Positions 1 through 10,870 of a stretch of DNA of 64,000 bases are shown piece after piece. Where the stretch lies: contig NC_090152.1 of NCBI RefSeq assembly GCF_017916325.1, positions 318,001-382,000 of the forward strand, written 5' to 3'. A model generated the notes under the pieces. It saw only the letters and a program-made list of their open reading frames with translations, was not told the DNA's origin and made no database searches. Every line of letters begins with the position of its first letter. The first letter of the stretch is position 1. The stretch comes from Leishmania martiniquensis (lineage: Eukaryota; Euglenozoa; Kinetoplastea; Trypanosomatida; Trypanosomatidae). A program made the position numbers and the translations under genes.

Positions 1-132
1 AGCTCCACGGGCAGCTCTGGCACGCGAACGACTGGCCGATACGAGCCCGAACAGAGGCGGCAGCGGCGCCACAGACTCGCCCACGAAGCGGGCAGCGTGC
101 ACGTCGGGAGCCGAGTGCGCCGCCGACTCCAT
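1..132 (-). CDS. Possible N-terminus of a gene running off the left edge
   Basis: Reading the minus strand from an ATG at 132, the frame stays open for 44 codons to the window edge (begins MESAAHSAPDVHAARF). It has the same strand and GC-rich codon style as the other genes, and a non-coding stretch of 1.6 kb separates it from the next gene upstream, as expected for an intergenic region. No domain can be recognised in so short a piece, so this could also be chance. The sequence left of the window would decide. Confidence 0.35.
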   Translation of the reverse strand, partial: MESAAHSAPDVHAARFVGESVAPLPPLFGLVSASRSRARAARGA

Positions 133-1766
133 CAGCGCAGCGCTACAGCCGCTATGCACCTTGGGGGAGGGGGGGACAGTAAATGGCGAAGGGGCCAAGG
201 CTCAACTCACAGCGCCGACGTGCCGAGAGCCGTCTAGGTGCAGCCCAGCCACGCTCTTGTTGCGCAGTGGCGACAGGTCGCAGCCGAAGACTGGAACCCC
301 TAGTGCTGTCGAGCACCACGAATGTACAATGGAGCGCTACACGAAGCATCCCCAAGTTCCCCACCGATTTGTACGCCCTCTCCGCTGCGTATGCGAGAGT
401 GGTAATCAGCTGCGGCCCTGCCTCGTCACCGGCGGCGAAGTATTCAGCCAGCTCGTCAGAGTCAGCTGCATCGACTCAGCGCACGAGCCTATCAGACGCT
501 CTACCTCATGTGCGGCCCACGATTCACCTCTTCATGGTGGCTCCACCTGAGAGAGCGCCCACCGCTGCCTAGGTGACAGCCTCAGACGCAACGACCAAGC
601 ATATCGACTCAGACCGGTAGAGTGGGGGGGGCGCCTGACTTTTCCAAGGCAGCGGGAGAAGGATCTGCCCCCGCCACGACGAGAGGAGCTGGAAGAGGCG
701 CAGTCCGCTGGAACTCGGCAGAAAGAGTGGAAGCCGGGGTAGCACTTTCAGGCAGCAAGATGGTCGACTCCTCTCGGTGCTGCGATCGTGCCCTCGTTGG
801 ATACCTCGGGAGCTGGTCCAAGCGCTTTCGACTGGACGCTTGTGCTGGTGCGGTGAAGCCCCCGAGAGAAGCAAAATGCTCACACACACCAACGCACGGA
901 GAGGAGCAGGCAGAGAGAGAAGGGGGGATAGGGAGAAGGCGCAGATACAGGTGGGGAGAGGCAGGATGCGGGTATGTGAGAGAGCAAGTCGCGTACAACG
1001 GACGTATGAAGCAGGAAAAGTCAAGCTGAGGAACGTGGAACGCAGCATTGATGGACGGCAGGGGAGTGAAAGAGAGAGGGCGCGTGTGCACTTCTGCATT
1101 CCCTCCCTTCCCCCGCGCTGCGAACACGATGGAGGCAGTGACACTGCGGATACCAAGAAACGCTCTCTCTAAAAGGACCTCAGCTCCTTTTATGTGTCGT
1201 GCCGCCATACATCGACGCTCGTGCCAGTGACAAGATGAGGGTATGAAACAAGAAACGGCAGAGGAGAAAAAGGGGAAGCGACCAACGAAACAAAAAGGGC
1301 GTCAGCGGTGTCACACAAGTGTACCTCTGCTCCATTCCGATGGAAGCGGCGCTGAAGACCCGAGCCGCGGCCGTGTCACCTCCCTCTATCCCCATTCGCT
1401 CACCATTTCCTCCTCTGCTGCCTCTCTTCCTTTTCCAGCGCGTCCGCCTCATCCTCTCGCCTATTTCCGGACCCCATCTCAGTGCTGCACACCTGGCGAT
1501 TCAGTCCTTCACCTCTGCAACAGCAACTGGTGGCAACAACAGCGCGTAGCACGTAGCGGCAGGGGTCACAGAAAATACCACAGCACCTCCACTGACAGAC
1601 GGACAAGCGGAGACAAGAGAAGGGAGAGAAAAGGAAGACAACAGCTGCTGATGCAAAAAAAGGGGAGAGAGAGAGTCTTTGTGTGTGCGTCTGCGTGCAT
1701 ATGTGTCCGCCCGAACAGCAAACACACATTAGGGAGTCCGTAAAGGGGGACTGCGTAGGCGCGCGC
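133..1766. other. Intergenic region, no gene seen
   Basis: Several short open frames on both strands have no recognisable domain and read through purine/pyrimidine tracts. On the minus strand there are long pyrimidine runs (complement of the GA-rich stretches near 900-960, 1065-1080 and 1660-1676) that would suit trans-splice acceptors of the gene to the left. I see no RNA gene or retroposon here. Confidence 0.5.
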
Positions 1767-3017
1767 CTACTTCCTGGCCTTCTTCTTTTCCTTCCTGTCC
1801 CGCTTCTTATCGATATTGCCATCGCTCTTCTCACCAGGTGTCGCGCTGCCGCTCATGAGCTGCGTCATCTCCCTCGCGGCCTTCTCGAAGCGCCGCTGCA
1901 TGACAACGTCCGGTTCAAACCGCTGCATCCACGCCCGCACCACATCCGCCACTTCGTCTGCGCATTTCGCTGAGAACATGTCCTCATGATTATCCGCCGT
2001 CTTAATAGCAGCTGGTCTTCGTATACCGAAGAACTCCTTGTGTATTTCGACCTCCGTAATGGGCTGCTTGAACGGCACAAGCAGCTGAAGGGGGTGGTGC
2101 ACCTGGGCGAGATGCCGCACAGGCACGTAGCGGTGCTCATCCCGCACCAGGCCCTTTTCCCGAAAGATAGAGGCTGAAGAGAAGAGGTAGTCCTCGTAGA
2201 GAGACTTATCTGCCGCTGCCGGATACGGCAGCGTTGTCTCCAAGGCACTCGTGAGCGACTCGATGGCGAAAGAGAGCTCAGCGACTGGCACGTTGACGTC
2301 CTCCTTCGCCTTTGCGATCTCCTCCCGCTGCTTCGTGTTGCGCACGAGCTGCTCAGTCACCAGTGGCGTGTCCAGCAGCAGCAAAGACCCGATGCGGTGT
2401 GGGTACGCAGTTGACGCAGCCATGCGAGCCGCCACCAAGGCGCCATAAGAGTGCGCCAGCACGTGACTCCACTGCACGTCCAATGCGTCCAGTACGGCAC
2501 ACACATGGCGGCACGACTGCTCCATCACGTTGACCTCGCCAATAGACACTAGAAGAGGGACGTAGACGGCACCGTAGTCCCACGCAAGAGAGGATAGCAT
2601 CACTTCATACTTCCTCGCAGCCTCCAGAGAAGCATCTAGAATGGCCGCAGCAGAGTGCTCCGACTGAGCCACACTTTGGTCAAGAATGATGAGAGGGCGT
2701 GGGCCGAGTTGATCGCCGTGGTAGAGCACCGTCGCCGGCATGCTCGACCTATCCCTGGCGTCTTCCACAGCACGCAGCTGCCATGGCTTGAATGTCAGCG
2801 TGCGCCACACCTTTGCCGGACCTGTTTTCCTCCCTGCGGCGTCCGCTGGCGATGCCGGTGACGGTGGTACTCCGCCCGCACCGCCTTTATTGCTCGAAGC
2901 ACCACCCGATGGGGATGCAGTAGTCACTGGCTTGGAAATGTCGGCGGGTGGCACCGCCGCGGCAGTACCAGAAGCGGCTCCCAAAGCCGCGCGCCTCATC
3001 CACCTTACCGAGCGCAT
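1767..3017 (-). CDS. Alpha/beta-hydrolase-fold protein, possibly mitochondrial
   Basis: 416 aa. The fold is indicated by the nucleophile elbow LAHSYGALVAARMA with Ser190, the following strand SLLLLDTP (Asp216), and a candidate catalytic His344 in TADNHEDMFS, in the order usual for serine hydrolases. The elbow reads A-H-S-Y-G rather than the classical G-x-S-x-G. The first 20 residues carry several arginines and no acid, which would fit a mitochondrial presequence, and are followed by a low-complexity Ala/Pro/Gly stretch to about residue 68. The C-terminus is a very basic Lys/Arg tail. The ATG at 3017 is the first in frame. The family includes lipases, esterases and peptidases, so no substrate can be named. 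A SIDER2-like element lies upstream, in the 3' flank of the neighbouring PP2A subunit gene rather than of this one. Confidence 0.75.
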   Translation of the reverse strand: MRSVRWMRRAALGAASGTAAAVPPADISKPVTTASPSGGASSNKGGAGGVPPSPASPADAAGRKTGPAKVWRTLTFKPWQLRAVEDARDRSSMPATVLYHGDQLGPRPLIILDQSVAQSEHSAAAILDASLEAARKYEVMLSSLAWDYGAVYVPLLVSIGEVNVMEQSCRHVCAVLDALDVQWSHVLAHSYGALVAARMAASTAYPHRIGSLLLLDTPLVTEQLVRNTKQREEIAKAKEDVNVPVAELSFAIESLTSALETTLPYPAAADKSLYEDYLFSSASIFREKGLVRDEHRYVPVRHLAQVHHPLQLLVPFKQPITEVEIHKEFFGIRRPAAIKTADNHEDMFSAKCADEVADVVRAWMQRFEPDVVMQRRFEKAAREMTQLMSGSATPGEKSDGNIDKKRDRKEKKKARK

Positions 3018-4164
3018 TACGAATGGCTGTTTTCTGAAAAGGTCGTATAGGGACAGCGCTTACGGGCGCTTCAAGTCTTGCCGAAACAAAGGAAACAGAG
3101 ATAGACTGAGCCGATCATGCGCAGACGCGTCGCGGAGCAGAGGTGCAACGGAATCGCACACGTGTGTCAGGCTCTTCCCATGTCGGCGTTGGCTGGCGTC
3201 GTCAGCGTTGCAGCGTGCAATACGGGGTACCCCAAGTTGTGCGTCAGGAAAGACCAGATCGCACAAAAAAAAAAGAGAGAAAAGAAGAGCGCGGCGGAAT
3301 CGTGGAGGAGCGAAAGAGGGAGCTTTTCAGTAGTAGCCTGAAGCTGCGAAGGAGACACGGTTATGGGTTATGCGCCAGACATCCGACGAAGCAGAGAGAG
3401 AGGAGGGGGCTTGCGCGTTGCATTTGGTAGCCTTGTGCCCGCAGCGGCGTACAGGTACAAGCTGAAGAGTGTAAATAAGCAGGCCATCGGCATGCTGTTC
3501 AAGAGCCGATGGTCGTGCAGCCACTCCGCCCTTTGTCGCCCGTGCTCTGTCGCACACCAGCGGCTGCGGGCGCTCCTTGCAGACCTCGAAAGAGGGAAAG
3601 AGAAGGGGTAAGGAGGCTGTAACGTTTGCGTGCTGCGGTGAGTTTTTTTGCTTCGATCTGCTCTGCTTTGGTGCCTCGCCCATCGACAGCCATCCGTCAC
3701 GAAGCCGTTGAAACCTCTAACCACTTCTGCCGCCTTTGCACCGCTCTCTTTCTCCCCCCACCCTACCCCCTCTCCCTGTGAGTACAGCAAATCCCTTCAC
3801 TGCTCCTCGCAGACGAATTGTGACGGGACAGCGCGGGAGGGAGGGGGAAGGAAAAGACCAACACACAACAACTGAGGGGGAGGGGGGGTCCAGGAGGAAT
3901 AAGGCGCCCTGTTGTCCACCACGCCCTCTTCCCACTCCCATCGGCCAAGGCGATCTTGAAAGCGGCACCCCGCACGAATCCACCTCCTTCCCTCCTTCGC
4001 GCCCGCACACACACGTCGTACATACGAGAAAAAGAGAGAGCGACGTCGACACCGCATGACGCTTGCGCTGCTGCTACATACGCAAAGGATGCGCGCAGAG
4101 TTCCTCTCCCCACCCCCCACCCCAACAACTATTCTCTGCCATCGAATGCGACGCCCAACTCCGC
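3018..4164. other. Intergenic region between hydrolase gene and SIDER2-like copy A
   Basis: No credible gene. The minus strand has pyrimidine-rich tracts near 3265-3320 and 3725-3780, candidates for the trans-splice acceptor of the hydrolase mRNA or for coupled polyadenylation of the upstream mRNA. Only short frames without domains are present. Confidence 0.45.
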
Positions 4165-4592
4165 TCTTCCCAGGCCCGGTCCACAGGCACATCTGGCACG
4201 ATGCTGCCGTAGACACGCGGTACCGCAGTGCGCCGGCCCGGCCATCGGAGCACAGCCGCTGCCTCGAGCGATGCCCACGCCGGCGTGCGCAGAGTGAGCG
4301 CCGGGTGAGACGCGTCGGGGTCGCACGCACACGCTGCACATCATATGCATGGTACCAGCGTGTGCACCGTCGCAGCTGGCCCTGACGCCGCGCCATCCAG
4401 GACCGGGCCGCTGACATTCACACCGACGTATTGCTCTGACCTCTCCATATTGCAGGCGCCCGACGCTGTGAAATGAACACAAGAGACAGTGCAGCATAGG
4501 CAAGGAGCAGAGAGAGCACTTGGCTTCTCCGCAGAGAGTGGCCACTGGGGCCCCTGAGATGGCATGCGCTGTGGCGTCCGTCGTCATTAGGG
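4165..4592 (-). repeat. SIDER2-like retroposon, copy A
   Basis: About 430 bp closely matching 15177-15681 and 17654-18063 and more distantly 23191-23443. On the minus strand it starts near a TGCCATCTCAGGGGCCCC block and ends near the GTCTACGGCAGCATCGTGCC block. Size and position in a 3' flank are what is known of Leishmania SIDER2 elements, derived from extinct ingi/L1Tc-type LINEs. It lies in the mRNA sense downstream of the PP2A B'' gene, probably in its 3' UTR. SIDER2 elements in 3' UTRs have been linked to mRNA decay. The family name is from memory of size and context; the repeat itself is seen directly. Open frames across it are not genes. Confidence 0.75.
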
Positions 4593-5442
4593 AATGAACG
4601 TGGTCGAGTAGAACAAAACTGGGAGGACAGCCAGGCGTGAATCATCAACAGCAACAGCAAGAGGAGTGCTCGAGAGGAGTGACGGAAAAGGACACAAGTC
4701 GCAGTCTATACATGGTGTCGGTTATACCGCATACGTCATTCGCTTGTTGCTTTATTATTTGGCGCGGAGGAGGGGAGGAGGGGGGCGATCGGTCGCTTAT
4801 TATTCGAGGTGGCCACACAAAAGAAGTCGAAGTGTTCGTGTGCGTGTGTACCTGTGCCCTCTCTCGCTTCGCGCTGCATAAATGGGGGACAGCACCACAA
4901 GAACGTTCGAGTACCCACCTCAGGGATGCGCTCACGAAGTGCGTGCGCAGGTGCATAGGTATGCACTCATCGCGGCACCGATCACCGTGTTTGGTTGCCC
5001 TTCATAGAAAGATGAGATTAGATGGCAAACCAAACGCACACACACACAACACACTCCAATGCCGAAAAATGGCGAAAAGGGAGAGGAGGCGCTGAGCGGA
5101 AAAGAGTCTGGAGACAACAACGGGAGCACGGCACGGCAATGAAAAAGGGGGGGTAAAGGAGATGCGGGGAGGAGATGGTAACACACGTACACCACTCTCT
5201 CTCACACACACGCACAAATATATAGAGGGAGAGAGAGCGGTGAAATATAAAAATAAACGACAAGGGGCAAATCGAAGGTGCGTGCGGCATTTTCACTCGG
5301 CTGCCCCTGCGCAACGTGAGAACGATGACACACAACAGCCAAGCATACAATAGCGAGAAGGAGAAAAAGACGGGCCGCCATCTTCCTCAAAAACCTTCCA
5401 AACAAACACTCTTTGCCGTATGCGGGGTGGGAGAGACAGTGG
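4593..5442. other. Probable 3' UTR of the PP2A B'' gene
   Basis: 850 bp between the stop codon of the EF-hand regulatory subunit and SIDER2-like copy A. Contains purine runs on the plus strand (5085-5175, 5220-5240), a short CACACA tract near 5037-5048 and no gene. Confidence 0.45.
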
Positions 5443-8400
5443 TCAACCCTCTCCATCTGCCTCCAACGCCATGCGGTCATACTCTAAACGAGCAAAGCGG
5501 TCCCATATTGACTGCTCTGGACCGCCAAGCAAGCGCTCCTCGTGTGATACAAACGGATCGCGCTGCTCGAACTGCAAGAACTTCACCACGTTCGTCAGCA
5601 GGTTCAGCGCCACCGCTGCCGCCTCCGGCTCCCGCAAGAGGTCTGAGAGAAAGAGCCCGCGATACTCAGGGCACCGCATCATGTCGAACACCTGGCATAC
5701 GACGTCCTCAAACTCGACGAGTCCTTCCTGCACGTACTGGGCAATCTTTTCACGCGTGGTGTCATAAAATTTGCGCAACTCGTAGACAGAAAGCACGCCA
5801 TCGCCGTCTAGGTCAAGAACGCGAAACCAGTAGCGGATAGCTTGCGGTGTGGACTTATCCTCTTCGGAGAGGCAGAACCAAACGAAGTCCTCGTAGCCGA
5901 TGCGATGCGGTACAGTGCACCGGAGCCGCCGCCCGACCCCGGCAAAGACGCGCTGCACGATGCACGGGTTCATTACATCCTCGGGGGCGTACCGCATGAG
6001 GTCGTCGGGTGCCAGTAGCATGTCTCGGTCCTCATCCAGCTCCCAGAAGCGGCAGTACAGCACGTAAAAGTGCTCGTATGAGAAGAAGAGGAGCACCATA
6101 TTGATGTCTTCGGCAGAATCAACCTGACGAAAGGCGTCAATGAGCCGCGACGCAGCCAGCTCCGAATAACTAATGTAGCCTCGGTCAAAGCGGTCGAGCT
6201 CGTAGAAAATACGGTAGATTACGGTGTCGAGGTACTTGGTCTGGAAGTCAGGTGTCTGCCGCAGAAACGCGAGCCCTGGGTGATACGTGAGGAGAACGTT
6301 GATGTAGGCGACGAAGTCCCGGGGCAGCAAGTAGGGCCGAAGGGGCAACGCGCTAACGGCAGGTCCCGAGGTCGGCGCAGGCTGGACGCGTCCCTCTGCT
6401 GTCGTGCCCATAGCCGCCAGCGACGCCGCTGCAGCTGGCGGGGTGGGCAAGTTGGAAGAGAGAATCAGTAGATCGAAAATGCGCCGCACCGTGTCCTTGT
6501 TCTTGAGATGAGACTCATAGAAATCCTTCATATGCTGCGCCGTGATGAAGAAGACGGAGGGAAGGCCATGCGCACTGCCGCTGCCGTTATTGGCGTGACT
6601 CAGTAGCGACGATGAGGACCCCAGGCGGCCGTTGCCGTGGCGTGTTTGAGGCGAGCTATGACTCCCTGAGGCGCCAATGCTGCCATTGTGCATCTCCCAC
6701 TGTATAAGCCGCATTATGAGATAGGCGAAATACCGCGGGATCCCAAAGCATTGGGAGCACAGGCGTTGCATGCACTGAATGAACTGCTGCCTGTACAGTA
6801 GCTCCTGTTTGGCGAAGGGCAAATTGCTGTGGTTGTGGCCGCCGCTGCGCAGACGACCGCCCAGTAGCCAAACTCGCTGAGAATGTCGGGGAAAGGGCGG
6901 AAGACGGCTGAACTCGCGCTGAATGTAATGCGCCACCTGCCGATCGTCGAGCGCGTGCAGCTGTGACATCGGCGCCATCCTCTGCACCCGCCGCAATTCG
7001 GGTAAAAGCATGCTGCTTTTACTAGCTCCAACGAGTGCCCCCGCATTCGAACCCAAGTTGCTGCTCTCTCGGCCGTCGTACATGGGAGCCGAGATGGAGA
7101 CGCCGTCGGCGATCCTCAAGTGAGGGTTCTCGTGTTTGGTGGACAGCGGACCGCTGATCATCTTTTCTCGCGTAGTCGGACGGCCAAGGGGGAAGTAGAA
7201 GCGCGGTATCTCCTCGTACGTAGCTGCCCGCCGTAATGGCGCTGCCCTCGAGCTCTTTCTGCTGCGGCTTCGTTCGTGACCAGAGGCGGAGGTATGGGAG
7301 GAGCTGGGGACGGTCACCTCCAGTGGCGAATAATGTAGAGGCGGCGAGTCTGTGCATCGGTCCGGCGAACATTTTGCGTCCTTAGCGGCATCGGTCTGAT
7401 CAAACGAAGCCTCCTCTCCAGGCGAGAAGCCAACAGCTCTCGGCGTCATGGGCGCCCCGTGCCCCTCAAGTGTCAGTGACGCTACGGGTGACGCGCGGAA
7501 TGCGTCAGTGTTCCCCCCTGCATCCTCTGGTGGCGGCGAAAGCGATCCGTTCGCAAGCGACGGCCGCCCCTCTTTTGCAGAAACGGCACCCCTGCCGCTT
7601 CTGCGCCGGCGCGTGCGGGCACTGTCTGAGCTCACCCCAGCCGCAGTCACCGTAGTGGCCAACTCACCTGGCGGCGGCGAAGGCCGCCGCTCCGCTAGGG
7701 TACAAGAGGAGAGCGCAATCGAAGTGGTGGGCAGAGTTGCAGCAGAGACAGGAGCGACCTGTTCGCCCGAGGAGGCTACAGCTTCGTCCGCCACAAGGCT
7801 CCTCCCTTTCCTGGTGTACTCCCGTTTTCCCTTCTCTTCCTCCCCATGATCGGTAGATGCGGGGGGGCCACCGCCCGACTGGAGCGCCGCGCTCCTGGCA
7901 ACCAGTTTGTTCTTGGGGGACACCTTCGTCGGCGGCGCCTCCGTCGAAGGTGGACTAGCGCATGTGGTGACAGGATGACCGAACTCGCCAGCTTGCTGTG
8001 GCTGCAGAGAGGGCGCACTGGCGTGTGACGGGGCGGCGCAGGCATCGCCACTCCCCCACGCCTCCTTTGCCTTTGCAAGACCAGCGTCCACGAGCACGTC
8101 TCGAATAGCAGCATCGAGGCTGACACGAGTGCTAGGCATGCTCATCCAGTGCCGCATCAGCCCTAACATCTTCCATCGCGCCAGTTCATGTCCTGTTGGG
8201 CCATGCCCTTGAATTCTCTCAAAGCGCTGCTGCTGCGCCGCTGTGAACCCCGAAAACCAGGCTGACGACGCTGCTGGAGAGGATGACGCGGAGTCTCGGT
8301 CGAGCGATTCGACAGCGAGAGGGGTCGTGGCCCGGGCGTGGCGAGAGTAGAGTCGGCGTCCCTTCGCTATCTCATCGTTGTCTTTCTCGTCTCTGCGGGG

Positions 8401-9384
8401 GCCGAGTGCTGGCGAGGCGGAGCGTCCGATTTCTGCACTGGAAGAAGACACTGGAGGCGAGGTGTAAAGATGCAAACGCGGAGAAAGCTGGTGTTGATGG
8501 CGCGATGGGGTGCTTTGATTCTCGATGGATGGAGCGGAAGAGGCATTACCTACCCGCCAGAGCACAGGACAGCGATTCCCGGGCTGTCGATCAAACGCCG
8601 TGGCAGGGAGCTTCTTTTCTCCCACTGAAGTCACCGCAGCTTCGCCGTCATCCATGTGAAAAACGCGGTCGCCGTTGTAGCCACGCAACGTCGCATTGCG
8701 GTCACCTGCCGCGCTTGACCCCGCCACAGCGCCAGAAGCCCTAGCGTATGGGTTGGAATGTCCGTAGCTGCTGGGGAGAGTTCCAGAGGTGTTAGAGCTC
8801 ACTCCCGCATCGCCCGCAACCTCGTTGGCACGCCGCAGTGCACTGGGAAACGAACAAGGAGGATTCTCACCGCCACTGCCTCGGTTGTCCTCCCTGCCCA
8901 CCGATCCGTTCGCCGCAGCGCCGTCAATGCGCCTGGTGCTGTGAGAAGTAGGTTGCACTGCTTCTGAGCCACCAGACGGCGCTGCCTGCGTCGTGACCCG
9001 ATCGCCAGGGGCAGCAGGCGATGTAGACGAGCTCCGATGAAGCACACGGCGACCAGCTGCCATTACGTTGGCAGTGTTCCGGCGAAAACGGTGGTGCGGC
9101 GATGGCGCAGAGGGGGGAGAAAAGACAACCGGCGGAGAATCAGGCGGATATACTCGGCGCATCGCCGACGCAGACTCTCTGCTGCGGTCGTTAAAGGTGC
9201 TACTGCTGCTCGCTGTGCTCGGAGATGTCGAGCCGCCACCACTGCTGCTGCCGCTCCTTCGAGCTCGACACTCTTCTCCAGACCGAAACCGATGTAAGCA
9301 TGGCGACACCTGCTCCAACGGCTTTTCATTCACCTCGTCGCATGAGCACTCTAGTGGGCTGCTCATCCGGCCATCCTGACGCAT
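5443..9384 (-). CDS. PP2A B''-type regulatory subunit with EF-hands
   Basis: 1313 aa. The C-terminal half carries the hallmarks of the B'' (PR72/PPP2R3) family: an IPRFYFPLGRP motif near residue 728, which opens the conserved core, then EF-hand-type segments ELDRFDRGYISYSEL (about 1060), ELDEDRDMLLAPDDL (about 1113) and the canonical calcium loop DLDGDGVLSVYELRKFYD (about 1190). In this family the subunit directs the PP2A catalytic/scaffold dimer to substrates in a calcium-sensitive way; plant and protist relatives (TON2/FASS) act on the cortical cytoskeleton. The first roughly 700 residues are Ser/Pro/Ala/Gly-rich, probably disordered and much longer than in mammalian homologues. The ATG at 9384 is first in frame; a second lies six codons in. 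SIDER2-like copy A is in the 3' flank. Confidence 0.9.
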   Translation of the reverse strand: MRQDGRMSSPLECSCDEVNEKPLEQVSPCLHRFRSGEECRARRSGSSSGGGSTSPSTASSSSTFNDRSRESASAMRRVYPPDSPPVVFSPPSAPSPHHRFRRNTANVMAAGRRVLHRSSSTSPAAPGDRVTTQAAPSGGSEAVQPTSHSTRRIDGAAANGSVGREDNRGSGGENPPCSFPSALRRANEVAGDAGVSSNTSGTLPSSYGHSNPYARASGAVAGSSAAGDRNATLRGYNGDRVFHMDDGEAAVTSVGEKKLPATAFDRQPGNRCPVLWRVGNASSAPSIENQSTPSRHQHQLSPRLHLYTSPPVSSSSAEIGRSASPALGPRRDEKDNDEIAKGRRLYSRHARATTPLAVESLDRDSASSSPAASSAWFSGFTAAQQQRFERIQGHGPTGHELARWKMLGLMRHWMSMPSTRVSLDAAIRDVLVDAGLAKAKEAWGSGDACAAPSHASAPSLQPQQAGEFGHPVTTCASPPSTEAPPTKVSPKNKLVARSAALQSGGGPPASTDHGEEEKGKREYTRKGRSLVADEAVASSGEQVAPVSAATLPTTSIALSSCTLAERRPSPPPGELATTVTAAGVSSDSARTRRRRSGRGAVSAKEGRPSLANGSLSPPPEDAGGNTDAFRASPVASLTLEGHGAPMTPRAVGFSPGEEASFDQTDAAKDAKCSPDRCTDSPPLHYSPLEVTVPSSSHTSASGHERSRSRKSSRAAPLRRAATYEEIPRFYFPLGRPTTREKMISGPLSTKHENPHLRIADGVSISAPMYDGRESSNLGSNAGALVGASKSSMLLPELRRVQRMAPMSQLHALDDRQVAHYIQREFSRLPPFPRHSQRVWLLGGRLRSGGHNHSNLPFAKQELLYRQQFIQCMQRLCSQCFGIPRYFAYLIMRLIQWEMHNGSIGASGSHSSPQTRHGNGRLGSSSSLLSHANNGSGSAHGLPSVFFITAQHMKDFYESHLKNKDTVRRIFDLLILSSNLPTPPAAAASLAAMGTTAEGRVQPAPTSGPAVSALPLRPYLLPRDFVAYINVLLTYHPGLAFLRQTPDFQTKYLDTVIYRIFYELDRFDRGYISYSELAASRLIDAFRQVDSAEDINMVLLFFSYEHFYVLYCRFWELDEDRDMLLAPDDLMRYAPEDVMNPCIVQRVFAGVGRRLRCTVPHRIGYEDFVWFCLSEEDKSTPQAIRYWFRVLDLDGDGVLSVYELRKFYDTTREKIAQYVQEGLVEFEDVVCQVFDMMRCPEYRGLFLSDLLREPEAAAVALNLLTNVVKFLQFEQRDPFVSHEERLLGGPEQSIWDRFARLEYDRMALEADGEG

Positions 9385-10870
9385 TTACCTTACGTGGCAT
9401 AAACGAAACAGATGGAAAAGGGCAGTCAGCGTTGTGGCAGCGGTACCCCGCCTCCGGAAAAGGGGGAGGATGAGGCAGATGCTACTGCCGTAGCTTTCTT
9501 TCACGGCTCGGGCCTCTCGCCTTCTCTCCGCTGCAGAGGGAAAAAGATGACGCGACAACGGTGAAGGCTCGAGCTGATAGCCCAGTACAGCGGCACAGCA
9601 GCAGTTGACTTGGTATACTCTAAGCAAAGAAGCAAGAAAGGGAAAGAAAATCGAAAGAGTACTGACACACTGAGCCGACGCCTCAAGCGCGCTCGCACGA
9701 GCTTACGACAGTGACGGCACAAGGGTGTGTGCGTGTCTGTGTGATCGAGGAATCACAGGGTGATACGGCTCTGCTTGCATCAAATTAGAGAGAAGCGAAG
9801 AAAAAGAGCGACTTAAGGGGGGAGGGCAGTACCCCTACCCCCTTGCTCACCTTATGCGCGTGTGAACAGGGGGAGCAAGAGAAGAGATACAGTCTGCGCG
9901 GGCACACCCAGAAAGAGAGACCCGTGCACGGTACGTGAAGTCAGATGTCGACGGTTGACAAACGAGGTCGCTGATTCACGGCGCCGAAAGATGTGGGGAA
10001 AAGGGGGCTGAGAAGAGAGGAGAGAAGCCGTGGCAGGCAGAACAGAGAAAGAACTCGATGACTGTGGGCACCAGTCTCAAGTCTATCCAGTACCAAAGGA
10101 AAAGCACAACGCAGGAGAGCCGGGCTGTTGCCCGAGTGTCTTCTGCGCCGTTCACTGGGGGAGGGAGGCTTTGCAGAGTACAGAGCGAAAGGCAGGAGAT
10201 GGCAAGTGAAAGGGAAGGTGAGAGCATGACAAAGAGATGTCTCTTGTAGAGAGCGACGGACATGAGTGTCCACCCCATCGTGCGTGGAAGTACCGCGCAT
10301 TCGCATGCACGAAGCAACTTGGCCCAGCTCAGCCCTCGCTCCCGCTAGAGTCACCTTTGCTGTATTCGAGGTGATAGGTTGGCGTGAACTAGAGCGCCCG
10401 ATCGGCGAGCGCTAAACGAAGTCTCGGCCTCCGTAGCGCGAAAAAAAAAACAGAGCTGAGCTTTTATTCCCACGTCTTTCTTCTTGTTATTTTTTCTATG
10501 CTGTGTATGTCGTGCGCGTATCAAGCTCCGATGATCTCTCCGCAGCCTTGATTCGAGCAGATGGCAGCACCTAGAGAAACAGGTGAGAAGCAGCAGTCAA
10601 ACCGAACGAGGAACGCAATAAGAGAAAACAAAATGTCGAACGAGGCAGTGGTTTGTGTGTCAGCGAGGGGCGTGGGCGGGTGGTGAGTGCGGACAGAACT
10701 TTCATATCGCACGTGTATGGAAGAAAGTCGGTACGCCTCTTTTTCCCCTTTTGTTGAGATGCTGTAAAGAGAGCAGTACAAAGAGAGAGAAGCGCCGTGC
10801 TCCAGCTGTTGGAGGGAGCTGGTAAACAGAAAAGGACCGATAAGCTATCGCCTGCATGGCTTCCTCCTCT
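9385..10870. other. Intergenic region, no gene seen
   Basis: About 1.5 kb. Pyrimidine-rich tracts on the minus strand, an A10 run near 10441-10450, and low-complexity T-rich sequence at 10480-10500. The longest minus frame here (9941-10354) is Leu/Ser/Arg-rich without domain character. No tRNA, rRNA or retroposon seen. Confidence 0.5.
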
